Numbered from the stretch's first letter, positions 1-5,351 are shown. The stretch is DNA of 5,351 nucleotides from an uncultured Ignavibacteriota bacterium (GCA_903907305.1 CAIVNT010000001.1:1-5351), one strand, 5' to 3'. The notes: generated from the letters alone by a model not told the origin. A program made the numbers and translations.

Positions 1-39
1 ACGGGATTTTTTTTTTAGTTCCAAATACTGTGAACGGTT

Positions 40-648
40 TTATTTCGTCATCTCGATCTGTACCTCATTCCTTCGCAGGAACCATGGCATAAAAGGAGGA
101 TCGTAACGGGCAATGACGGGAATCCCGCCGGGAATATATCCATTGTTCTTCATCCACTGAAGTAGTTCCTGCTCATGATCACTCATGGAAGACTCGGTCC
201 ATCGTCCTGAGAATCGGATGACTGCGACTATGCGGGAAGGAATTTCGCGAAGATGAATTGCTGAATCTGTCGGTATCGGCGATGTAGCCAGAGAATATTT
301 CTCTGGCAATGTGAAGGCAACAGTGTATCCATCGGCAGTTCGTGTTGTGGAAACTGGTGCGGTCATTTCGATCTTTTCAGAACGGGTCGTTGTCACTGGC
401 GCAGTCATCGCGATATCACTCTTGGAACTATTGTTTCCCGAGATGTATTTAAATAGTTTTTTGAACGCCGCTGTCGAAGCGTCATCCATATCAGGAGAGG
501 AAATGAATGTCTCCGCAATAATGTAGGACTGATATTCCCGTATCTCGATCTTACCGTCGCTCTTGAGCACTTTATATGATGGTTCTTCGATAGCCATACA
601 GATCGTACCTCCGCTTAACAGCAACATGGAAATGATGAAGTGTTTCAT
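40..648 (-). CDS. SOUL-family (predicted haem-binding) exported protein
   Basis: A 202-residue protein with the SOUL/HBP fold signature. Residues 1-19 are a short basic and hydrophobic signal peptide, probably cleaved after Ala19 (CMA|IEEP). The Cys at 17 is not in a good lipobox, so a lipoprotein is unlikely. The family opening follows (YKVLKSDGKIEIREY, 25-39). Two MTAPV motifs at 81-85 and 95-99 lie in a near-duplicate segment. RIVAVIRFSGRW is at 139-150, and the C-terminal ARYDPPFMPWFLRRNEV stretch (180-196) is typical of bacterial SOUL proteins. Length fits the family plus a signal peptide. Some SOUL members bind haem or porphyrin, but the family lacks one conserved axial ligand, so haem binding is a family prediction only. 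The start is supported by an AAGGGA Shine-Dalgarno 8 nt upstream. It is the last gene of the run, 63 bp after the CFA-like gene, so a role in lipid or oxidative-stress chemistry is inferred from context alone. Confidence 0.9.
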   Translation of the reverse strand: MKHFIISMLLLSGGTICMAIEEPSYKVLKSDGKIEIREYQSYIIAETFISSPDMDDASTAAFKKLFKYISGNNSSKSDIAMTAPVTTTRSEKIEMTAPVSTTRTADGYTVAFTLPEKYSLATSPIPTDSAIHLREIPSRIVAVIRFSGRWTESSMSDHEQELLQWMKNNGYIPGGIPVIARYDPPFMPWFLRRNEVQIEMTK

Positions 649-656
649 GAAACCCG

Positions 657-665
657 TCCCTTCTT
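657..665 (-). promoter_or_regulatory. Ribosome binding site of the SOUL gene
   Basis: On the minus strand AAGAAGGGA precedes the ATG at 648, with the AAGGGA core 8 nt away. It supports that start and overlaps the CTTA-rich repeats of this gap. Confidence 0.6.
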
Positions 666-702
666 ATTACCTGAACTTCTTACTTGCTTAAATACTTAAC
701 TG
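663..702 (-). repeat. CTTA-phased 8-bp spacing in the gap between the CFA-like and SOUL genes
   Basis: On the + strand CTTA occurs at 663, 679, 687 and 695, spaced 16, 8 and 8 bp apart. The last three units are CTTACTTG, CTTAAATA and CTTAACTG. TTCTTA is also repeated 16 bp apart at 661 and 677. The units are degenerate and AT-rich, so chance cannot be excluded. The gap otherwise holds only the SOUL ribosome binding site. Confidence 0.4.
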
Positions 703-711
703 ATCCATTGG

Positions 712-1974
712 TCAGGAATTCAAATTATTCGGCCGCGAATAGATCATCTGCACGACGGAAATATTCTTCATTGCAAATCCTGCCTCGCAGTAACTGAGAT
801 AATAATTCCATTTACGGATGAAGCTTTCGTCAAATCCGAGTTCTTTGATCTGTCCGATCTTTTTATTGAACATCTCACGCCATAACGAAAGGGTCTTCGC
901 ATAATCCTTCCCGAAATCCGTCAGATCCACAAGATGCATATCCCCTGTTTTGTTCACCGCCGCATTCATCGCGCCGATAGATGGAAGAAGTGTTCCCGGG
1001 AAGACACGCCGTTGTATCCAATCCACACCCTTACGGAATTCATCATACCGTGAGTCCGGCGAAGTGATCACCTGGAATCCTGCAAGGCCATCACGCTTCA
1101 GCAGCTGCTGCACTTTCCTGAAATACACCGGCAGGAATTCATGTCCCACCGCTTCAAGCATTTCAATGGAGACGATCTTATCATACTCGCCTGTCACGTC
1201 GCGGTAATCCATCAGTTTTATCTCCACGCGGTCCGAAACTCCTTCACGCTCAAAACGTGCTTTGGCGAAAACATATTGCTCTTTGGAAATAGTGATGGTC
1301 GTAATGCGGCATCCGTATTTTTTTACGGCGTGGACCGCGAAACCGCCCCATCCGCTGCCGATCTCCAGCACATGATCATCGGACGATATCCTCATTTTCC
1401 TGCAGAGCCGGTCATATTTTTGGAATTGCCCTTCTTCGAGCGTTGTTGCACCATTAATGAAATGTGCGGACGAATAGGTCATGGACGGATCGAGCCAGAG
1501 CGAATAGAAATCGTTGCTCAGATCGTAATGCTCGGAAATATTCTTCCGGCTTCCCTCTTTGGTATTGGAACGGAACAGATGCGACGCACGGTCGAGGACC
1601 TGCAGCAGACCCATCGGAGAGAATTTCCGTTTCGACCCCGAGAGTGCGGGATTGTTCTCGTAATTCAGGATCCACCAGGAGATGAAAGTAGTGATGCTGT
1701 CTGTATCCCAGTCTCCGTCTTCATACGATTCGCCGAATCCGACATCGCCGTAGAGTATACTCTTGCGGAACATCTCGGGCCTGTTGATGCGCAATGTTGC
1801 TTTCACTTCAGCATTCTCTTCGCCGATGCGGAGCACTTCTCCGTCGGATAATGTAATCGTCAGACTTCCTTTCGTTAAACCATAAAGAAGTTTCAATGCG
1901 ATCTTTTCGTAAACGGACATCCGTCTTCCCGACGCCAACACGCCGGCCAGCGAACGTTCTTTTACTTGTTCCAT
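712..1974 (-). CDS. CFA-synthase-like SAM-dependent methyltransferase (COG2230 type)
   Basis: A 420-residue cytosolic or membrane-associated enzyme expected to transfer a methyl group from S-adenosylmethionine to the double bond of phospholipid acyl chains. The N-terminal lobe (about 30-130) contains LYGDVGFGESY. Then come HYDLSNDFYSLWLDPSMTYS (149-168), SAM motif I VLEIGSGWGG (202-211), TISKEQ (228-233), DYRDVTGEYDKIVS (256-269), EMLEAVG (271-277), the DWIQRRVFPG segment (318-327) and a C-terminal YYLSYCEAGF (391-400). Aligned by eye with E. coli Cfa, Glu239, Tyr317 and Cys354 appear kept as Glu274, Tyr358 and Cys396. Cys139 is replaced by Ser169 and His266 by Gln301. This fits the subfamily that travels with COG2907 and DUF1365 genes, so I do not assign the symbol cfa. 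The ATG overlaps the DUF1365 stop by 13 bp and has a strong Shine-Dalgarno. The reaction may be cyclopropanation or simple methyl/methylene transfer; the sequence cannot decide. Confidence 0.93.
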   Translation of the reverse strand: MEQVKERSLAGVLASGRRMSVYEKIALKLLYGLTKGSLTITLSDGEVLRIGEENAEVKATLRINRPEMFRKSILYGDVGFGESYEDGDWDTDSITTFISWWILNYENNPALSGSKRKFSPMGLLQVLDRASHLFRSNTKEGSRKNISEHYDLSNDFYSLWLDPSMTYSSAHFINGATTLEEGQFQKYDRLCRKMRISSDDHVLEIGSGWGGFAVHAVKKYGCRITTITISKEQYVFAKARFEREGVSDRVEIKLMDYRDVTGEYDKIVSIEMLEAVGHEFLPVYFRKVQQLLKRDGLAGFQVITSPDSRYDEFRKGVDWIQRRVFPGTLLPSIGAMNAAVNKTGDMHLVDLTDFGKDYAKTLSLWREMFNKKIGQIKELGFDESFIRKWNYYLSYCEAGFAMKNISVVQMIYSRPNNLNS

Positions 1975-2735
1975 ATAGCTATCTCCTTTTGTAATTCGGG
2001 GTGGTCAGTTTTTCGAAGAAATGGGAGTTTCCTGAGAAAGAGTTTCAATGCCTGCCAGTGGATGAGCGTTATCACCTGCAGTGTAATAAAAGGAAAACGC
2101 ACTACATACCACAACAGTCGGGCATCATTCAGTTCCTTTCGAATTCCGGTAACAGCACTCAGAAAAAATTTCTTCCCGTGTTGATAATCATCGATCGTTA
2201 CATGAAGCCTCTCTCCCGGAAGTCCAAGATTGAAATCGAACGTCGTATCAAGATCGGTGAAAGGGGAAACATAAAAATATTTATCAATCTTTTTACGGAA
2301 TCCGCTCTCGACACTGTCTTCTCTCCGCAGCAGATACGGCTTCAATTCTCCGAACGTATTCCCCACTTCCGGTATCGCACAGACCGGATCACCGGCCGCA
2401 TCATAACAATAATAGAAGGAGACCGGATTGAACACATATCCGAACATTCTCAGATTCGTCACCAGTGTGATCCTGCCATCGGGAAGAGAGATCCCATTCT
2501 GCCGCAGATATTCAATGACATTCTCTTTGATCGTTCCTTTGCCGAAACCCATATGATCGGAATCCCGCAGTGAAAATATGTTCAAACTATTCCGGCTGAA
2601 CAATCGAAGCGACGAGTGGAGCAAATCAAGTTCATCAAGATCCAAATGGAACATAAATATCCGATAGACGAACCTGTTCTTGAGTGGTTCGAGCCGGTGG
2701 TGCATCACGGTACATTCGTATAAGGATGAATTCAT
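1962..2735 (-). CDS. DUF1365 family protein
   Basis: A protein of about 257 residues from the chosen ATG at 2735. It opens with the family start MNSSLYECTVMHHRLEP, followed by NRFVYRIFMFHLDLDEL. Further family motifs are FGYVFNPVSFYYCYD (98-112), EVGNTFGE (123-130) and KYFYVSPF (152-159). A hydrophobic C-terminal stretch at about 207-234 (LLWYVVRFPFITLQVITLI onward) could associate with the membrane. The reading frame stays open to a GTG at 2789, but those extra codons are made of the 9-bp repeat, so I reject that start. ATG 2747 is possible but does not match the family N-terminus. No clear Shine-Dalgarno precedes 2735. DUF1365 is biochemically undefined as far as I know; it recurs between a COG2907 flavoprotein and a CFA-type methyltransferase, exactly as here, which implies a shared lipid-modification task. 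Its stop overlaps the next gene by 13 bp. Confidence 0.9.
   Translation of the reverse strand: MNSSLYECTVMHHRLEPLKNRFVYRIFMFHLDLDELDLLHSSLRLFSRNSLNIFSLRDSDHMGFGKGTIKENVIEYLRQNGISLPDGRITLVTNLRMFGYVFNPVSFYYCYDAAGDPVCAIPEVGNTFGELKPYLLRREDSVESGFRKKIDKYFYVSPFTDLDTTFDFNLGLPGERLHVTIDDYQHGKKFFLSAVTGIRKELNDARLLWYVVRFPFITLQVITLIHWQALKLFLRKLPFLRKTDHPELQKEIAIWNK
1981..1990 (-). promoter_or_regulatory. Strong ribosome binding site inside the DUF1365 3' end
   Basis: AAAAGGAGAT on the minus strand has its AGGAG core 8 nt before the ATG at 1974. It is the best Shine-Dalgarno in the window and is embedded in DUF1365 codons for Gln-Lys-Glu-Ile. With the 13-bp gene overlap it suggests translational coupling and fixes the start of the CFA-like gene. 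Confidence 0.8.
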
Positions 2736-2748
2736 ATTCAAAATCATT

Positions 2749-2831
2749 ACCGCTAAGATCGCAGAGAACGCAGAAGGAAATGAAAACACTACTCGTTCAA
2801 TTTTCTCGGCGCTCTCTGCGGTCTCCGCGGT
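2749..2831. repeat. Inverted repeat built of 9-bp units, intergenic
   Basis: The gap between the oxidoreductase stop and the DUF1365 start is almost entirely repeat. On the + strand, 2749-2775 reads as three 9-mers (ACCGCTAAG, ATCGCAGAG, AACGCAGAA). The opposite strand of 2805-2831 also gives three (ACCGCGGAG, ACCGCAGAG, AGCGCCGAG). Extended arms 2750-2784 and 2796-2830 match at 26 of 35 positions around an 11-nt loop, and most mismatches are transitions. RNA from this gap could fold into a long imperfect hairpin. From memory, similar CTCTGCG/CTCTGCGGT elements are dispersed between genes in many bacterial genomes; that is not verified here. It has no terminal T tract suited to a minus-strand terminator. 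Confidence 0.8.
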
Positions 2832-2836
2832 GAAAA

Positions 2837-4099
2837 TTAGGACCAGATCTTTTGCTTTGACAATGCTCGACTTAATTCCAAGCCGGAGGTGAACGCATCT
2901 TCATGGAAACCATACTTGAAATAACTGCCGCAGTAATAAAGCGGTCCGGACTGATTCAATTGCTGAAGTTCCGCCTGTGCTTTCTGTGCGGCAACAGTAT
3001 AGACGGGATGAGTATACACGATACGCTTCAGCACTTTCTGCGGATCGATCAGTTCTTCACCGTTGATGTTCACAAAATAGTTCTTCTTCTTTGATACCTG
3101 CTGAAGCCCGTTCATCCAATAGACGGTGCTTGGAGAAAGTCCATTTTTACCGCCGTCCAGCCGGTAATTCCATGAGGACCAAGCAAGTTTCGTCTTCGGC
3201 ATCAGTTTCTCGTCTGTATGAAGCACGGCGATATTTTCCTGATAGCGAAACTGCGATAACAGCCGTTGCTCAATTTCTGTCGGCTGTGCGATCATGGTGA
3301 GCGTTTCATCCGCGTGCGAGGCAAAGATCACTTTATCGAAAATAGCGCGTTCGCCGTTCGCAAGTACTACGGTCGCAGTCTGTTCGTTTCGTTCTACACT
3401 CACCACCGGTGAGTGTATATGAATTTTATTTCTGAACGGTTCGATCAATATCTCACGGTACGACTGACTGCCGTTCTTAATTGTATACCATTGATGTTGT
3501 GTCTTTAATCCGAGGAATCCGTGATTCGTAAAGAACTGTACGAGTGAGAATGCCGGGAACTGCAGCATCAGATCGATCGGCGTGGACCAGACAGCCGAAC
3601 TCATCGGGACGATATACTTATAGAGGAAATCTTCACCGTAGCCTTTCACCTTCACATATTCACCAAGCGTCATCTCAGCATAGTGCGGATCGGTCAGCAC
3701 TTCTGCGCACTCTTCGTTGAACCGGTTGATCTGCATCAGCATTCTGATGTAGCGTGGGTTGAAGATATTTTTGCGCTGAGCAAACAATTCGTTCAATCCG
3801 GAGCCGGAAAACTCCAGTCCGGACGGGACATGATTCACGGAGAAGGACATGGATGTCTTTTTTACCGGAACATTCAGTTCCGAAAAGAGACGGATAAGAT
3901 TCGGATAGGTCACCTGATTAAAGACCATGAATCCTGTATCGACATAGACGCTCGTTCCCTCTTCATCCACCGTCACCGTATTGGTATGACCGCCGACGTA
4001 ATTATTCTTTTCAAACAATGTAATATCGTAATCGTGCTGAAGGAAATGAGCAACGCCCATTCCCGCGATTCCTGTTCCGATGATTGCTACTTTTTCCAT
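2837..4099 (-). CDS. FAD-dependent amine-oxidase-fold oxidoreductase (COG2907 type)
   Basis: A 420-residue flavoprotein with an N-terminal Rossmann dinucleotide fold: VAIIGTGIAG (4-13), the strand-end acid Glu30 in LFEKNNYVGGH (28-38), then VDTGFMVFN (53-61) and YPNLIRLFSELNV (65-77). Other family segments are VPMSSAVWSTP (164-174), VIFASHADETL (257-267), HPVYT (364-368) and a C-terminal FAD-binding block YYCGSYFKYGFHEDAFTSG (388-406). Length is normal and no signal peptide is seen, so it is cytosolic. It resembles the N-terminal oxidoreductase half of plant cyclopropane fatty acid synthases. The substrate is unproven; oxidation, desaturation or reduction of a methylated acyl chain is the contextual inference. 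The start ATG at 4099 follows a weak AAGAAG Shine-Dalgarno about 6 nt upstream and places the Rossmann motif at the usual distance from the N-terminus. The stop is TAA, followed directly by the 9-bp repeat element. Confidence 0.92.
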   Translation of the reverse strand: MEKVAIIGTGIAGMGVAHFLQHDYDITLFEKNNYVGGHTNTVTVDEEGTSVYVDTGFMVFNQVTYPNLIRLFSELNVPVKKTSMSFSVNHVPSGLEFSGSGLNELFAQRKNIFNPRYIRMLMQINRFNEECAEVLTDPHYAEMTLGEYVKVKGYGEDFLYKYIVPMSSAVWSTPIDLMLQFPAFSLVQFFTNHGFLGLKTQHQWYTIKNGSQSYREILIEPFRNKIHIHSPVVSVERNEQTATVVLANGERAIFDKVIFASHADETLTMIAQPTEIEQRLLSQFRYQENIAVLHTDEKLMPKTKLAWSSWNYRLDGGKNGLSPSTVYWMNGLQQVSKKKNYFVNINGEELIDPQKVLKRIVYTHPVYTVAAQKAQAELQQLNQSGPLYYCGSYFKYGFHEDAFTSGLELSRALSKQKIWS

Positions 4100-4130
4100 T
4101 CAATACTTCTTACTGATATCACGTGTCCTG

Positions 4131-4172
4131 ATAATTGAAATTTGATATTTGTAATTTGGAGCTTGGTATTTC
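4131..4172. repeat. 7-bp-period degenerate direct repeat
   Basis: On the + strand five consecutive 7-mers run from 4131 to 4165: ATAATTG, AAATTTG, ATATTTG, TAATTTG and GAGCTTG. GTATTTC at 4166-4172 may be a sixth, worn unit. The array abuts the stop of the secreted-protein gene and fills more than half of the 75-bp gap before the oxidoreductase start. Confidence 0.55.
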
Positions 4173-4174
4173 AC

Positions 4175-4882
4175 CTACGGTCCCGGCTTGTCAAAAGTCA
4201 CTCTCACAACATAACTTTTCCCCTGAGCATTATAGAGATTGGAGATCCCTTCGTATCTCACGGCGCGTTGTGTTTCATCATCGTACCAAACGATCACCGG
4301 ATCAACGAACAGACGGATGAACCAATGATCCGATTCAAAGCGTACGACCCTCGTCTTTCTGCCTGAAAGCATCTCGTCACGCACATTCACAAGACGGAAC
4401 TGATAATAATCGAGCTGCGACGGAACTCCAAGATTGAATGTGACCTTCCCCCCGCGGGAGAGCTCATCCCAATTATTTCGGACGAGATTATTCAAGCCTG
4501 CATCGATTGCCAGCGGCTTCGGGATCGATACGATCTCTTCTTGTATTACCGCTGTGGCGTCAATCTTGTTCGATAATTTTATACCGTTACTGACCGGTTC
4601 AGCAGACTCAATAGTTCCAAAACGGAAATCTTCACGTCGGAACGATGCAAGGGATGATGTCCCGTCAAACGTGATCTCTTTTTTTCCGATAACATTCTTC
4701 TTCTCATCACGATAGGTGATCACCGAACGGACATTCACGTTGTTTTCATAGATCGCTTCATGCTCTTCGGTATAGATCAATTTCCCGGATTTCAAATCGA
4801 CCGCACTGCCAACGTATCGCTCCGTGTGTGTCTCCGCAAACATCAGCGAAGCGACTGTTAAAAAAAGAAATACTTTCATCAT
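4175..4882 (-). CDS. Secreted beta-rich protein of unknown function
   Basis: A 235-residue protein I cannot assign to a named family with confidence. Residues 1-16 form a signal peptide (MMKVFLFLTVASLMFA, then ETHTE), so the mature protein is periplasmic or outer-membrane associated. No lipobox is present. The rest alternates short polar and hydrophobic stretches suggesting beta strands, for example SGKLIYTEEHEAIYENN (32-48), ITYRDEKKNVIGKKEITFD (55-73), ESDHWFIRLFVDPVIVWYDD (183-202) and VRYEGISNLYN (208-218). The layout vaguely recalls LolA/DUF3108-like envelope proteins that cradle lipid, but that is a guess. Two adjacent ATG codons (4882 and 4879) are available; the Shine-Dalgarno (AAAGGG) is about 12 nt away and weak. 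It sits between the CNMT-like methyltransferase and the oxidoreductase on the same strand, so co-expression is likely. Confidence 0.8.
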   Translation of the reverse strand: MMKVFLFLTVASLMFAETHTERYVGSAVDLKSGKLIYTEEHEAIYENNVNVRSVITYRDEKKNVIGKKEITFDGTSSLASFRREDFRFGTIESAEPVSNGIKLSNKIDATAVIQEEIVSIPKPLAIDAGLNNLVRNNWDELSRGGKVTFNLGVPSQLDYYQFRLVNVRDEMLSGRKTRVVRFESDHWFIRLFVDPVIVWYDDETQRAVRYEGISNLYNAQGKSYVVRVTFDKPGP

Positions 4883-4906
4883 AGTTTACGCAAACCCTTT
4901 TTACGA

Positions 4907-4961
4907 CATCTTGTAAATTTGTAATCCTGCAATCTTGTAATCCTGTAATTTGTAATCTTGT
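4907..4961. repeat. 8-bp-period tandem repeat, seven units
   Basis: On the + strand seven contiguous units with consensus AATCTTGT: CATCTTGT, AAATTTGT, AATCCTGC, AATCTTGT, AATCCTGT, AATTTGT (one base short) and AATCTTGT. It occupies over half of the 101-bp gap between the CNMT-like gene and the secreted-protein gene. Its near-identical units make it the clearest of the short repeats here. The rest of the gap shows no convincing promoter or terminator. Confidence 0.75.
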
Positions 4962-4983
4962 ATTTCCACAATCTTTCAATACT

Positions 4984-5351
4984 CTATTTCTTCTCAAACA
5001 AATAATGACTCACAATCCACTCTTCCCCGTTACGATATCCCCACAATTCCGCACAAGACATAAAGAAAATCCGCCAATAACTCCACCACTTTGTCACATT
5101 CTGCCCGCCGTACGTTTTAGCGAATATCGTCCGGATCTCTTTTTCGTGCGCATCCATGTTTTTCAACCACATTTCGCTCGTTTTGCTATAATGGATTCCC
5201 GGAACCTGCCAATGCTGTTGAATAGCAAGATCTTTCGCGAAATACATCAAAAGATGGTCGCTGGGCATGATGCCGCCTGTAAAAAAGTATTTTGACATCC
5301 AGTCCGTCTCATCTTTTACCTCGAACAAATAGGCGTATTCCTTGTGGGTCA
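4984..5351 (-). CDS. CFA-superfamily SAM methyltransferase, coclaurine N-methyltransferase-like, 5' end outside window
   Basis: Only the C-terminal 121 residues are in the window. The frame is still open at the right edge (THKEYAYLFEVKDE...), so a TTG at 5328 is not a real start. The visible part carries the family hallmarks: DETDWMSKYFFTGGIMPSDH, then VPGIHYSKTSEMWLKNMD, WSYWRIFFMSCAELWGY, and the terminal GEEWIVSHYLFEKK. These resemble the C-terminus of plant (S)-coclaurine N-methyltransferases and their bacterial relatives more than E. coli Cfa; the FFTGGxMPS block corresponds to the IFPxGxLPS block of CFA enzymes. The SAM-binding domain lies outside the window. In bacteria this branch is uncharacterised as far as I know, and an alkaloid substrate is not implied. 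Given the neighbours, methylation of a lipid or amine head group or acyl chain is possible. It is upstream of all other genes in the window. Confidence 0.88.
   Translation of the reverse strand, partial: THKEYAYLFEVKDETDWMSKYFFTGGIMPSDHLLMYFAKDLAIQQHWQVPGIHYSKTSEMWLKNMDAHEKEIRTIFAKTYGGQNVTKWWSYWRIFFMSCAELWGYRNGEEWIVSHYLFEKK

Noticed and set aside
17..39. Possible hairpin after the SOUL stop (GTTC/GAAC)
   Set aside because: The stem is only 4 bp, and the adjacent run is A-rich on the minus strand, which is the wrong orientation for an intrinsic terminator of this operon.
700..715. Small palindrome-like CTGATC...GGTCAG at the CFA-like stop codon
   Set aside because: The stem is only about 6 bp with a mismatch on the transcribed strand and has no following T tract, so it is not a convincing terminator.
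1141..1851. 236-codon open frame on the + strand antisense to the CFA-like gene
   Set aside because: The opposite strand encodes a clearly conserved enzyme with all its motifs; the + frame has no recognisable domain and is explained by codon bias of the real gene.
2001..2573. 190-codon + strand open frame antisense to DUF1365
   Set aside because: It is a shadow of a well-supported conserved gene, and its translation has no family features.
2749..2831. CRISPR-like reading of the repeated units
   Set aside because: The units are 9 bp, contiguous without spacers, and face in opposite directions, unlike CRISPR repeats.
3683..4138. 151-codon + strand open frame antisense to the oxidoreductase N-terminus
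   Set aside because: It runs opposite the Rossmann-fold coding sequence and has no recognisable motif.
4962..4983. TTGAAA on the minus strand as a possible -35 box for the secreted-protein gene
   Set aside because: At 17-bp spacing the -10 position reads ATTACA and falls inside the tandem repeat; the match is too poor to call a promoter.
4758..4997. 79-codon minus-strand frame spanning the 8-bp array (translates to LQD/LQI repeats)
   Set aside because: It overlaps the secreted-protein gene in another frame, and its apparent peptide repeat is only the 8-bp tandem array read as codons.

Overview
The window is a bacterial segment of moderate GC content in which every credible gene lies on the minus strand, so transcription runs from the right edge to the left. 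Lineage cannot be fixed from the sequence. The gene set, the mixed Shine-Dalgarno strength and the short-period repeats between genes would fit an environmental Gram-negative bacterium. The repeats remind me of Ignavibacteriota/Bacteroidota-Chlorobi-type genomes, but that is an impression only.

In transcription order the genes are: (1) the 3' part of a cyclopropane-fatty-acid-synthase (CFA) superfamily methyltransferase of the coclaurine N-methyltransferase-like branch, cut by the right window edge; (2) a small secreted protein of unknown function; (3) an FAD-dependent amine-oxidase-fold oxidoreductase of the COG2907 type; (4) a DUF1365 protein; (5) a second, full-length CFA-like SAM methyltransferase that overlaps the DUF1365 stop by 13 bp; (6) an exported SOUL-family (predicted haem-binding) protein.

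The natural reading is a fatty-acyl or lipid tail modification operon. Genes 3-5 form the known COG2907/DUF1365/CFA association, in which a methyltransferase alkylates unsaturated phospholipid chains and a flavoenzyme probably oxidises or reduces the product. The FAD and CFA modules are fused into one protein in plant cyclopropane fatty acid synthases. Gene 5 has Ser and Gln at the positions aligned by eye with the E. coli CFA synthase active-site Cys139 and His266. Its product may therefore be a methyl or methylene branch, or a precursor of another modified chain, and not a cyclopropane ring. The exported proteins (2 and 6) would act in the envelope, but their roles are unknown.

The gaps between genes are unusual. 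All four non-overlapping gaps carry short-period degenerate direct repeats: 8 bp in two gaps, 7 bp in one and 9 bp in one. The 9-bp units form two opposed blocks that make a 35-bp-arm inverted repeat between the oxidoreductase and the DUF1365 gene. No tRNA, rRNA, CRISPR array, transposase or convincing terminator was seen. No promoter for the operon is evident; it probably lies to the right of the window.
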